Of a stretch of 41,097 nt of DNA, positions 22,081-32,810 are shown piece after piece. The DNA is from Fragilaria crotonensis (taxonomy: Eukaryota; Bacillariophyta; Fragilariophyceae; Fragilariales; Fragilariaceae), in contig JAKSYS010000575.1 of the NCBI GenBank assembly GCA_022925895.1, forward strand, positions 1 through 41,097, written 5' to 3'. Each line of letters begins with the position of its first letter. Within the stretch, counting starts at the first letter, position 1. Both the position numbers and the translations under genes were made by a program. The notes under the pieces were generated by a model that made no database searches, was not told the DNA's origin, and saw nothing but the letters and a program-made list of their open reading frames with translations.

Positions 22081-24880
22081 CTACGAACCATGAAAGTCCC
22101 CAGTGGGAACCTGCTCCTCCAAAGATTCCAAACTGTCTTCAGGTTTGCTCCTGTGTTTTCGAACATCTCTGGCGTCCGAGCGTAACGAGTCAAACGGAAG
22201 GCTTCTGTCCGAATCGGTAAGGCCGTGAGAAAGAGATAAGTGGCCCAAGCCATTTGCGTAGGATTCATACAAATCATTGATACTGTCATCAAAAGAAGGC
22301 AATATCCCCACATCCTTTCCGGCGTGGCGACCCTGGAAGGTCGCAGCCACCGTCCCAGCTGGCAAACTATTCTTTGGTCGTAGAGCATACACTGGAAAAT
22401 TCAATTGTGGAGCATTCCTGAAACTCTTGTTCCTTTGCAGGCTTTCAAGAAGCCTTGAAGGGGGGGCATCATCAGCGCTGCTTCGAATCTTGAGATGTTG
22501 GGGTTTCATGTTGGACCGAAAGATATCACGCAAGATAGGGTGGATGGATTCGCGGAGAGAATCACCTGCCGTTGGCCGCTCTTTCTTCGCATTCCCATCA
22601 CTAGGATCTTCGTTTCCTTTCCTCTCATTTGCTTGATCCATGACAAAATGCATCCAAATCAGCACCGCCTTGAGCCTTTTCTTCGCTCGTTGGAAAGTCT
22701 CATAGCTCTTGAGCTCTTGTTCTGCCAAATCCATCGCCGCAGTGCCATCGTGTTCGTCGTTATCCTCGAGGACGGCCAATCCACTCTTTGTCGTCCGAGA
22801 CTCATTACTCGCGTCAGGTCGAAGGCGAACAAACCCGTCTGGGTGCTTCTGTGAAATTCGGTCAATCTTTTCACGAATGCCAGAATCAGGTGGATACCAG
22901 CACTTCAGCGAATCAATTACATTCGTTGACTTTGACGCTAGCAGCGCATCGTAAATTTCTTTCCATCCTGGATCGCACAACACCCATTTCGGATTCAACG
23001 GAAAAGTAAAGCCACGTTTTATTCTTTCCTTCAATATCTCTTGGAGTTCTTGGACACCCACATACTTCCAAGGAGGACCTTTTCATTTATGCCTTCGCCG
23101 ATGATCAAGAAGTGATCATCGAGCATTTGTGGAAAGTAATAGTTGAAACATTCAGCTCCGTGCCTGACACATCCATCCTTGTGCAGTCGTTTTGCTGCTA
23201 ACTCCATGAGCGAATATGATTTGGGATCTCCGAATCCGTATGGTGGAATTGCAGGTTTCACTGGATCTCCTTTTAGAACCTCCAGCCATCTCTCAGTCCA
23301 CGATGAAGGCTTTGGGGGCGCGTCAAGAATGGCTTCAATTTTCGTCAGGCACCAATCGACTAGTTTCAGCTGGTCGTCTGGAATCGGCTTGTCGTAAGCA
23401 ACCCCCTTAGTGCCAACGAGAAAACAATCGAAATCTGAAACAACGGGCACAACCTTTTGATCCTCCTCATAAGCGACGAGGAGATTCCTGGCATCCATCG
23501 GGTCTCGAGTATCGTACTGAAGTACAACGGGACGGGGACGCCCAGGTTCAAAGTTGCGCAGCGTCGCGAAGTTCATGTCTTGAAAACTTGGGAATGAAGG
23601 CCGACCGGTATCATCTGGGCTGTCATCGTCGCGACTTATTTCTCGTCGCATGACGAATGCCTCCCAAAACAGACGTTCAGGTATTTGGACTCCAAAGGTG
23701 GGCTTCGGTGCATCAGCATATTCATCAAGAATGATGATCTCCGGCTCGTCCATGTCCCACATATACTTCTGCATCGCCATTTCCAGTGCCGAGTCGTCCG
23801 CATGTTCGCTGGCCAAGACCTCTTGGGCGGACTCCCAGCCACTGATCATTTCTTCTGCTACCACTGCCAACTCTTCGGCAGCAGTATCACGCAATTCTTG
23901 AGTTCGGAAAAAAATTCTCATTTCTGATGTTTTCGGAAGAGTCCGAATCTGCATCTTATGCTGATCTTCATGAATTTGCATGAAGGGGACATATCCACTT
24001 AGATTTCCCCTAATGGCTGACTTGCCTTTGATATCCAGTCCCTTCCCAACACCCTGACCCTTCATCATTCGGCGAATGGCATCCGCCGAAGTAGGTCTCC
24101 ATACAGTAAAATTACCGACCTAGGAAACATCTTGAGTATCGGCGATATTTTCTCAATTTCAACCCGACCCTTTTCCGCAATTTGGTCCACACCAAGGATT
24201 CCAACATCGTCAAAATAGGACATGATTTGATGACGCGGGTCTGATCGGAGAAAGCGCGATGCCCATTCCTTGAGTCGTTCAGATTTAACAACTTCCAATA
24301 AATCAGGGTTCATGCTCATATCTTGCTGAGTTATGAGCACCGACGAACGTTTTGTTTTATGTGACCGGTCTGACTGTTCCGCGCGCCATGAATCTCCACG
24401 CGTTGTGCCATGCACAAAATCGATGCTTGACAACGATCCAGTTTCACGCATGCCGCTCCGTCCTTTCCTATGTCCCAGACTTCCACCGGTACCAACCAAC
24501 AAGTCTCCGAGGAGCATACCATCGTCGGAAAAACTACCGCCGTTTTCGATGACATCATCTGAAATCTCAAGTCCCTTGACTCTCAACGTTCTGACGAATT
24601 TCGTCCTTAGAGATTCAACCTCTTCGCGCCCTGATTCGTTATCGAAATGAGAAATCGATTCGTCCTGCCATCCGAGTTCTGATTGGACCGAAAGCGTGGG
24701 CTCCGATGCAAGTCGTTTTAACTCCCGGTTGACAGCCTTGACAGCTTCTTCTTGAACCAAGTCCTGGGAATTCAACGATTCGGCCAGTTGCTCACCGCGA
24801 GCTTGTTTCCTCCTCTCTCTGCGTTCTTTTCGCTTCTTTGTAATCCATTGTAGAGACAATGCCCCAGCTTTGATTTTCAT
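22081..24880 (-). CDS. Large protein with class II (EF/CyaA/ExoY-like) nucleotidyl-cyclase-like region; two frame breaks
   Basis: Three successive minus-strand frames form one gene: 24880-24065, 24068-23031, then 23061-22081. The first ATG is at 24880 (MKIKAGALSLQWITKKRKE); the frame upstream opens only at GTG. The charged N-terminal ~270 residues are followed by KGLDIKGKSAIRGNLSGY (about 24045-23990), VVSDFDCFLVG (about 23440) and HGAECFNYYFP (about 23160). Order and residues (K-x-K-S, D-x-D, H-G-x-E-x-x-N) fit the three conserved regions of class II adenylyl/nucleotidyl cyclases, in which the lysines bind ATP, the aspartates bind metal and the last motif binds nucleotide. This is recognised by pattern, not by search. 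A ~325-residue Ser/Lys-rich tail follows. Frame breaks lie near 24095 (TTTT-type run) and 23045 (GG run). It is a eukaryotic gene with long extensions and no secretion signal; toxin activity is not implied. Confidence 0.6.
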
Positions 24881-25571
24881 GACTGCAAAAGAATGATATG
24901 CACTGCGCACTGATTCACTGCAAGTAATTGCTATTACTGCAGGAGAAGTCCAATATAGAGAAGATGACACAACGAACACTCCGAGAGCAATACAGGGATC
25001 GACGAGAATAAAGGGCGACTCAATGCCAAATCGAAATGTCCACTTATATCATACATGTATTCGTCGAGTCGACACATACTAAAAACGTGCACGAGCACGC
25101 AGTTCATGGTCTTTGCCGATAACAGTACTGGAGTACTAAAGTAGGAAAGTACTGCCCTACATGGTACAATACTCAGTACATATCCGGTACAAGTACGCAG
25201 AGTACGAGTACTTGCGAGAGTTTTAACTTGTGAACACATGAACACCGATTGGTCGTTCACGAATGTTTGGCCTCTCATCACAGCAACGACTTCTTGGAAT
25301 GAGGAAGTTATTTAACACTCTCTGTGCACATACAGTATGTAAGAATGACTATCTACACTGAGTATCCTTTGTACAGTACAGTTACTCCTAACTCCTAACG
25401 GCTACTACAGTAGAAGTTATTACCGTAGATACTGCAGTATGCAGTGTAGAGAATGCTTTCGGGCAGGTTGAGTGCGTGTTCGGCAAATCGCCGGCAACCG
25501 CGATCACAAGATCCACTCAAAATTCACCGTGTACATATGATGGTACATATGATAAATGATTATAGGTGCCA
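24881..25571. other. Divergent intergenic (promoter) region
   Basis: About 690 bp between two divergently transcribed genes, so it should hold both promoters. GTAC-rich words occur at 25120-25210 (GGTACAATACTCAGTACATA; AAGTACGCAGAGTACGAGTA), with CAGTATG/CTGCAGTATGCAG repeats at 25330-25450. No clear TATA box or gene. Confidence 0.45.
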
Positions 25572-26309
25572 ATGAGAAGCGTCCAAAGACTGAGTTCTCT
25601 TCTTGTGCTGCTCCCATTTTCAGGCACTGCATCCCCGCGTTGGTGGAATCGATTGAAATCGAGAAATCAAGAAGAAGGTATGGGGCAAATCGTTCGTGTC
25701 ATGCGTTACGACCGCGCGGGCAATGAGGCTGCTGCCATTCAAGCATTAAACTTACTGGGAGAAGGTCTCAATTGGTTTCGTCTCGATGACGGCGTCATGG
25801 GAGGCCAGAGCGAAACTGTGCATTCGAATGATTCAGGGGGACTTCATTTCAAAGGAACAATTAATACTGATGGCGGAGGATTTTGTTCCATTAGAGCGAG
25901 ACTGCCTCAATGCTTTCAACCTGGAATTACCGGTTTCAAATTGAAGTTCATTGGCGACGGGAAGACATACAAGCTCACGTTGTCAGATGGAAATGCGTCT
26001 ACCGGAGGTCCTTTCTCAAGAACCCCAAGTTGGCAGGTAGACCTTCCCACCCAAGCAGGAACGGAGCAAACTGCGGTCCTGCATCTCTGCGAGATGAAAC
26101 CCGCGTTCGGCGGCCGTGCATCGAGTCGGCCGAGCGACGACGATATCACATCATACGTGTTAGACATCACGGGCATACGTGAGATTGGCCTGATGCTCTC
26201 CTTGAAGTTGAGTGATGGAAGTCCGAACCCTAAGGAAACCTTTGGTGAAGGGATCTTCCCATTCTCGCTCCAAATCCTCTCCATTGAACCAGTAATGGAA
26301 GACACATAG
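25572..26309 (+). CDS. CIA30-domain protein (complex I intermediate-associated / NDUFAF1-like)
   Basis: Intronless, 245 residues from the ATG at 25572 (the frame opens at a GTG six bases earlier). The N-terminus MRSVQRLSSLLVLLPFSGTA is hydrophobic, a signal or organellar presequence. From about residue 65 the CIA30 (PF08547) pattern is clear: WFRLDDGVMGGQSE, then LHFKGTINTDGGGFCSIR, then beta-strand-rich sequence to the end. The family includes the mitochondrial complex I assembly factor NDUFAF1 and plastid or secreted relatives in algae and plants. The hydrophobic leader makes an endomembrane or plastid destination as plausible as the mitochondrion, so the complex I role is not assured. The reading frame is unbroken. 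Confidence 0.85.
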   Translation: MRSVQRLSSLLVLLPFSGTASPRWWNRLKSRNQEEGMGQIVRVMRYDRAGNEAAAIQALNLLGEGLNWFRLDDGVMGGQSETVHSNDSGGLHFKGTINTDGGGFCSIRARLPQCFQPGITGFKLKFIGDGKTYKLTLSDGNASTGGPFSRTPSWQVDLPTQAGTEQTAVLHLCEMKPAFGGRASSRPSDDDITSYVLDITGIREIGLMLSLKLSDGSPNPKETFGEGIFPFSLQILSIEPVMEDT

Positions 26310-26807
26310 CATCACAGCTCACAGCTATTCGTCATATGAACAACAGATCAGCGTACGGTTTGGCGAGAAACCTTGGATCACACCGAATTAGGCCAGGGAT
26401 GTCTGCGACCTCATTGATCCATGAATCGTCTGAGCGGGCGTGCATGAACACTGATCTAAGTCCATATTATATCCTACTATACAATACTCCATTTTCTGTC
26501 CAACTTTTCGCATTCGTGATGGTTCTTGACGTGTGGACTCCTGACCCATGTTGAGCAACCAGTATTTGTTTTGTCCTTACCATGCACCTACGCGTATCAT
26601 AGCGTTTACTACCAGGTACGAGTACTTCCTATTGTACATCGAGGCAGCAGAATGTGTGGTTCTACATCAGCATAATCAACAAAACTTGCGGCAGTTGGAT
26701 GCTGACAACCCAGACAATAGAATTGGCCTTCGAGACCATGCATCAAAGCAAGCTATTCTGAAAGTCTCGATGACTCGGCATATCCTCCAGCGATTCACCG
26801 CCCCTGC
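26310..26807. other. Convergent intergenic region
   Basis: About 500 bp between two convergent stops, holding the 3' UTRs. No supported gene; the plus-strand ORF starting at 26548 continues into the antisense of the next gene and is a shadow. Confidence 0.5.
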
Positions 26808-29497
26808 TCATGTACGAAGGCCTTCCACTGGCATCTGTTTTGAAACGCCATTAAGGATCTTCCCCATGAGCGGTCCAAGCGTCGATGAGAAGACACTGGA
26901 TGCCCCAGTCTCACTAAAGGATCGGAAGTCATGTGTACTGGTGGCAATGCTGGAAACAGCGGAGAAAGTTCGGGGACGATTGCTGGAACTACGAGTTGAC
27001 ACACTCTCCTCGTCTCGAGATCGGGCGTTATCGGGACTGTAGTTTCCGAACTGTTCAGTGTCATACGACGATCCCCGTGAATGTCCTTGCTGTGATGTCG
27101 AACTCGACTGTTTGGGAGGGTTGGAAATTCTATGCTGGATAGCCCGCTTGGATGGTGGCAAAGTGGCACCAACCTCGGAGACAGCCTTTGTTAGGATGGC
27201 TCTTTGTTGAGTCGTCAGAAAGTCGTTGCGAAAGCTGAGTGTGAGCGGCCTGCCCCTTGCCTGTATTGCTTTACGGATACTTTCAAAGGTCCACTTGCCA
27301 AATTCCACAGAGATTCCGTCGAACGCGACAAGGCGAGCTCCAAGGTTCGGCCTTACATGATTCGCATTGTCATCGAATCCAATGAATCCACACACGAGGA
27401 CAGCGTCGACAGGGGTTGCCACTGGGCATGTCATGTGGTCATGATCGTGTGGATTTCCCATAGCTCGTTTCGTCATGTCTGCAATACGACGAAGCTCCGA
27501 TGCCGTTGTCTCGCCATTTGTTGGAACACCCAGGTCCGCTGTCATTGCTTCGGTCAGCAACCCATTCCCAACCGATGCAGGCGGAACCTTTTGGAATTGA
27601 AGCCCTATCTTGCGTGAATAGAACGTGAGATGGTAAACCTTCCCGTCTTCCTTTCCTGTATTCCCCTTCGACTGGCGTGTTTCCACTACATCTGCTAATG
27701 GACATTCAAGGCGAGACGTTGCTTGCCCGTTTTCCGTGAATATGGTGTTTGACACATCATCACCGTCACCACATTCAGCGAAAGAGTCGGCTTCATTCTC
27801 ATCTAAAGCCGATAATGGATGCCGACGTTCTGTTGCAATCGAGTCCACATCGCTTTCGATATCGCATAGTGAAGCCCTTTCCTGCATGCCCGATCCTTCG
27901 CGCAGTTGAGCACTGACTGAGGACATTGAGCTTGCCATGTCGGATGCAAGGTCGTTGACGTCCTCATCATCACCGTCGTCACTTGAGTCGTCATCCATCA
28001 AGGACAACACCTTCGGTTCAATCGGTGATGACCTCGAGTCACTACACGACTCGTGCCTCTCTAGACCTGCACAATTAACAGCATTATTGATCTTGGTGGT
28101 CGCCGCCGAATCCGACCGGTCGAGGACTTCGGACGATGATGCGGGTGGATCGCAACGTGCAACCGCCACCTGATTTGCTGCCAAAAATTCCTCCTGGAGG
28201 CGAATACTTGATTCGACATGAGCTTCCAGCTCGTCCATGAGACGCTCACCTTCCTGGTCCATTAGCATACCGCCTCCTGGCGTTGATTCTGCATCGTACA
28301 ATTCATCGACGGGTCGATCCTGCAAGAATCCTCCTTGTAGTCTTGGAGCGAAGCGCCTAACCTCCTTCACGAGAACCCGCTTTTCTTTCGGATAACCTTC
28401 AATTCCTGCCGAATAGTTGTATTCTCTTCCCACAAGGTACACACGTGTTTTTCCGTCTTTTGGATTCGTTCGTCGGCGAGTTGCTTTCGCGCAATGCAGC
28501 CTGTAAGTCCTCGACAGCTGTCGAGGCTTCAGCAGCTACTAGTCGGACACTCTCCTTGAGTTGCTGACAAGCATTGTGTAGAGCTGAAAAGTGGGTCCCT
28601 TTCGAAGCATTTTCAAAGGCGGCAAGATCATTTGTTGCGATGTCTTCGTCTGGATCGTCGTCGTTCATGCGCAGTCTCATGGTCAACAGTCGCACCGCCT
28701 CATTCAATTGTTCGTACTGATTCTTCCAGTTTGCAGCGTCCTCTAGCGCGCCGTCTCGATCCTTCTCCACCATTTGAAAGTCTCGAACTTGCTTTTCCAA
28801 ATCCGATATTCGTTGCTTGTAACCCACTGTTAATTGCCTGGATTCCAATAATTCTTGTTGACAAAAACTTAATCGTTCTGTCTGTAATGATTCCATCCAC
28901 GCAGGTCCATTTGCTCGAGCCTCCAAGACAACACTTTTTTCTTGGTCCAAAAGTCTAATGGCGAACCGGACCGCACCATCTGGAAGCGTCTCCAGCGGTT
29001 GAATCTGAGAACCGTCCAAATCAATGCACCCACGCGGTTCCGTATCATGTGGTGATACAAAGTAATACAAGTGTGTTGAGGGTTTGAGAACAAAGAATCG
29101 TCGTTTGAATTCCGGAATGTGGGATCCCAATTTGTAGAGGTATCCTGCCTGGGGAGCGGTTCGAGCAAAGGCAGCAGCCGTGTCGTTGGTTTTGCGTTCG
29201 TGAGAGAACCAACTGTTGCGACGGATGAGGAGAAGTACGCTGCTGTTGATGCGGAGTCCGATAGGATGCTGGTGTACTGGTCTTTTTGTAACGAATTGGT
29301 TGCATCGGTGTCACGCGGGCGGGGTCCAACACGAGCGGCGACGGGGGAACTGGCGTGAAAAAGGCAGCTGTGCTTGTCGAAGTGTGCGATTGTGCAGATT
29401 GTGGAGTGTTACGAAAAATTCCTACGTCGCTACCCTCATTCTGCGTTAGGAGATGGCGATTTCTGGGCAAGGAAGATGACGATGATGATGAAGCCAT
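26808..29497 (-). CDS. PH domain, coiled-coil and PDZ-like protein (frame breaks)
   Basis: Starts at the ATG at 29497 (MASSSSSSSLPRNRHLL) with a Ser/Thr/Pro/Gln-rich leader. A pleckstrin-homology domain follows (about 29160-28870): GYLYKLGSHIPEFKRRFFVL, then RGCIDLDGSQI, ending near the invariant-type Trp in GPAWMESLQ; it would bind phosphoinositides or protein partners at membranes. A long heptad-rich coiled coil runs about 28860-28400, then an acidic Ser/Asp-rich linker. A PDZ-like fold is seen at about 27640-27225 (KIGLQFQKVPP, VLVCGFIGFDD, LGARLVAFDGISVEFGKWTF), followed by a Ser-rich tail. Breaks lie near 29195 (frame change before the PH domain), 28525 and 28392; the coiled coil reads continuously only if single bases are missing there. 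Probable membrane-associated scaffold; no specific family name. Confidence 0.75.
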
Positions 29498-30490
29498 TCT
29501 TCTCGCAATAATGAACTGGGTGATGGCGACAATGAATGCAGGAATTGCAGTCGCGATGTTGAGAGGGGTTTCCGCGAGGCCTTCGAGTTTGAATTCTCTG
29601 CTGTAAAAACAGCATTACATTATTTTCATTACAGTATTGTACCGTTACCTGCAGTAGACATCCCACGGTACGGTACTCTGTGTACAAGTACTGTAGACTG
29701 TACATCTCATTACTGTAGCGTTCTTTCCTTTTCAAGACCCCTAAACGAAGGACATCTATCAGTGCTGTAAACACCGGCATTGTGTACTTCAGTACATGAT
29801 ACTGTTGATTCTCGCACACGTATCATAAAAGTACTTGTACTTCCACGTTATCTCAATCTGAACCTGAACACATGTGCCCAGTACTAGCGGCTACTGGAGT
29901 ACTCGAAATAATATGGTACGGCGTACGCCTGGTACAACTACCTGGTACTGTATCAAATAATAACGATATAACGTACTACCCGAGCTTCTACCGGTATGAC
30001 ATGGTGGTACCAGCTACAAGGTATTGGGACCCTATCGTACTACAGTACAATGGATTTCTGACATCGCTGGACATCGGACACCGGACAGGTGTGGTTTCGT
30101 GTTTCGCCCCTCGATCTCTGGCATGGCCACCGAGGTCGACAAATCGTAAGGCTGAGGAAGGGGAATTGACGTGTAACTTCATTGCTGCATTCGCCATTGC
30201 TAACGGCTAAGTGGACTTATAGGTATGGCAATTCATGGTTGTATTGTACCATTAAGAGGATGGTAGTTGTGCATGGCTTTGAAAGGCAGCAAAATAGAGG
30301 AAACAACTGATCGCTTGCCTGCTGTCGGTCAGTGCGTCACCCCGTGCGAATACGGGCACGATTGCATCGGAAATCTTTGACAGCGAGTGACCCCGTAAAC
30401 CTTTGTTGTGTTCGTTGTTCGATCACCGCAAAACTGACTTGCTCACGCCGCCGCTCTTGATCGCACAGACGAAATCTTTAACGCCTTAAA
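29498..30490. other. Divergent intergenic (promoter) region
   Basis: About 1 kb separating the PH/PDZ gene from eRF3, so it probably contains both promoters. GTAC-type words are abundant at 29630-30050 (TACTGTAGACTGTACATC, GGTACCAGCTACAAGGTA). The 112-codon ORF at 29872-30210 lies in this repeat-like sequence and is not credible. The 250 bp before the eRF3 ATG lack GTAC words and may be 5' UTR/core promoter. Confidence 0.5.
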
Positions 30491-32270
30491 ATGAACCCAA
30501 AAGCTGGTGAATGGAACCGTCGATCGCAGCGCCGGCTTGGTCACCAACTTCCTTCTCGGTCGCACCACCTCAACCAGCCCCTGCTCCTGCCCCAGCCCCG
30601 CCTGCGGATGAACCGGAGGAAGAAATCGATGAAAATGATCCCCTTTGGCAAGCTGTTCTCAAAATTGCCGAAGGAGACCGTGCGAAAGCCATGACTCTGA
30701 TTGGTGACCCAGATTCTCTTATGACTTATCCTGAAGTTGCGGCCATCCTCGAATCATCAGAACCGATGGAAACAGAACAAGAGACAGCCGTGGAAGAACT
30801 GGTGGAACAGGTGGAGGACATGAAAATTGATGAGCCACTGGCACCCGCCGTTGCTGAACCGTCACCACCACCTGCACCTGCTCCAGCATTAGCTGAAGCA
30901 GACGAGGCTGAGGAAGAAATCATTCCGGTAGAAAACCTCCCCGAAGGAGATCCGCGGGAGCATTTAAATCTGGTGTTTATTGGTCATGTTGATGCCGGAA
31001 AGTCCACTCTTTCAGGAAACATTCTCTACATTACCGAAAACGTCGACAAGAGAACCATTGAACGTTATGAAAGGAAGCAAAGGAACGCAATCGCGATTCC
31101 TGGTTTTGGCCTTCATTATGGACACTAACGAAGAGGAGCGTGCCAAGGAAAGACCGTCGAGGTCGGTCGAGCTCATTTTGAGACAGAAGCCAAACGATAT
31201 ACTATCATGGATGCCCCTGGTCACAAGAATTATGTCCCCAACATGATTATGGGTGCAAGTCAGGCCGATATCGGTATTTTGGTGATCTCGGCTGTAAAGG
31301 TGAATTTGAAGCTGGATTCGACCGCGGTGGACAAAGTCGTGAGCACGCTATGTTGGCGAAGACCTTGGGAGTGGCGTACTTGGTTGTGGCTATCAACAAG
31401 ATGGACGAGCCAACTGTTCAGTGGTCAAAAGATCGTTTCGATGAGTGTGTTTCAAGCTTCGACCTTTCTTGAGGAGTTGTGGGTTCACCATTAAGACGGA
31501 AGTCAAGTTCATTCCTATCTCTGGTTTGGGCGGGGCAAATGTTAAGGATGAGGTCGATCCTAAAGTATGCCCATGGTGGAAGAAATGCTGTGCAACTAAC
31601 GAGAACAATACGAGCACTCCAACGCTCATAGGTCTTTGGATTCGGTTGAAATAAAGGCCGTAACGCTCAAGCTCCTCTCCGAATTCCAGTTCTGGATCGT
31701 TACATTGACCGCGGTACCATTGCGATGGGAAAAGTGGAGAGTGGTGTCGTTCGTGTCGGGCAAAGGTGATCGTGATGCCCACCCGCAATGTCTATAAAGT
31801 GGACGGAGTTTGGGCCAACGAATCTCCGTGGCAGCGGCGCGACCAGGAGAGAATGTGTTGGTGAAGTTGGCTGGCGCAGGAGTCGAAGATATCCGAAAGG
31901 GTTTCGTCATGTGTAGTGCTCCTGCATGTCGCGCTGTGTCTAAGATTATCGCTCAAATAGCGCTTGTGGATATGCCTGAAAGCACCCGCATTTTGACCGC
32001 TGGCTTCAGGCGATGTTCCACGCTCATACTGCGGAAGAAGAATGTACGATTGTCAAGATCTTTGAGACGACAAACAAGAAGGGTGTGACTCTGAAGGATG
32101 CTCGATTCGCTGGCATTGGCATGAAAGTGGTTTGTTTGATAGAGGTTGCTCGAACCGTGTCGCTTGAGAATTATGCCGATTACCCCTTCCTCGGACGGTT
32201 CACTCTGCGAACTGATGGAAAAACTATTGCCATCGGCAAGATTACGAAATTGCCTCCCAAGAAGGAATAA
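30491..32270 (+). CDS. SUP35: Eukaryotic peptide chain release factor 3 (GTPase), about twelve frame breaks
   Basis: eRF3 is the GTPase partner of eRF1 in cytosolic translation termination. Seen across frames: an N-terminal MNPKAGEW that looks like a PAM2 motif (poly(A)-binding protein contact), an Ala/Pro/Glu-rich N-domain, then G1 [11 protein letters not shown] (about 30980), G3 [20 protein letters not shown] (about 31207), G4 NKMD (about 31397), and the C-terminal barrel ending [12 protein letters not shown] and [17 protein letters not shown] at the stop. The order and length are those of a complete eRF3/GSPT1. Single-base losses fall at about 30516, 31073, 31104, 31147, 31293, 31454, 31580, 31635, 31656, 31763, 31828 and 32006, nearly all in homopolymers, with almost no damage to conserved residues. 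Assembly error is favoured; a very young pseudogene copy is the alternative. HBS1 and EF-1A fit less well because of the N-domain and the ADIG(I)LVISA context. Confidence 0.88.
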
Positions 32271-32409
32271 ACTATTATTGAAGAATTTAGTTCTATGATG
32301 GAGTAACACCATCATTGACTGATCGTCCTCTGCAGACTACGCCACCACCATCATGAATAATAAAAACGAATAACAGGATTTGCCCAGTACTGTGCTCAGT
32401 ATGAATACT

Positions 32410-32627
32410 TGTTAATCCTACAAGTAGATCATCCTTGCAGGAAAGCATGTCTTGATTCAGTTATGAATTATCTAAAACATAGAAAAGTGAGCATTACCTT
32501 GTTCGGAGTCATCCTTCAATCCCGAGTCGTACTGTGCAGATGTAGTACCGTATAATGGTACTTGATACTTGATACATGATTCATAGCATCCTGAATGATA
32601 CAGTACCGGTAGCTTGTAATATCAACA
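32410..32627 (-). repeat. Copia 3' LTR (left copy)
   Basis: 218 bp, TGTTAATCCTACAAG... to ...GTAATATCAACA on the + strand. Same sequence as 38723-38940 by direct reading. On the element's own strand it is the 3' LTR, preceded by a G-rich GCGGGGAC polypurine-like stretch just outside 32627. Confidence 0.93.
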
Positions 32628-32810
32628 GTCCCCGCGACTCTGAATTAAGTTCCTGAATCAGAGGCGAATCACACTTCCTGAACCGATCGACAGAGGCCCC
32701 GGCTACGTCGTTAACATATATAACCCTGCGACGGTCACCTACTGTTTTCGATGGACAGTTACCATTATATCGCGACTACCCAATTCGTGTCCCCGGGTGT
32801 TGGTCGTCGA

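Noticed and set aside
22081-24880. Bacterial contamination or a bacterial effector gene
   Set aside because: Long charged extensions, neighbours that are clearly eukaryotic, GTAC-rich flanks of the same style, and no secretion signal or bacterial operon context.
29872-30210. 112-codon plus-strand ORF before eRF3
   Set aside because: Composed of GTAC-rich intergenic words; no domain and no initiation context.
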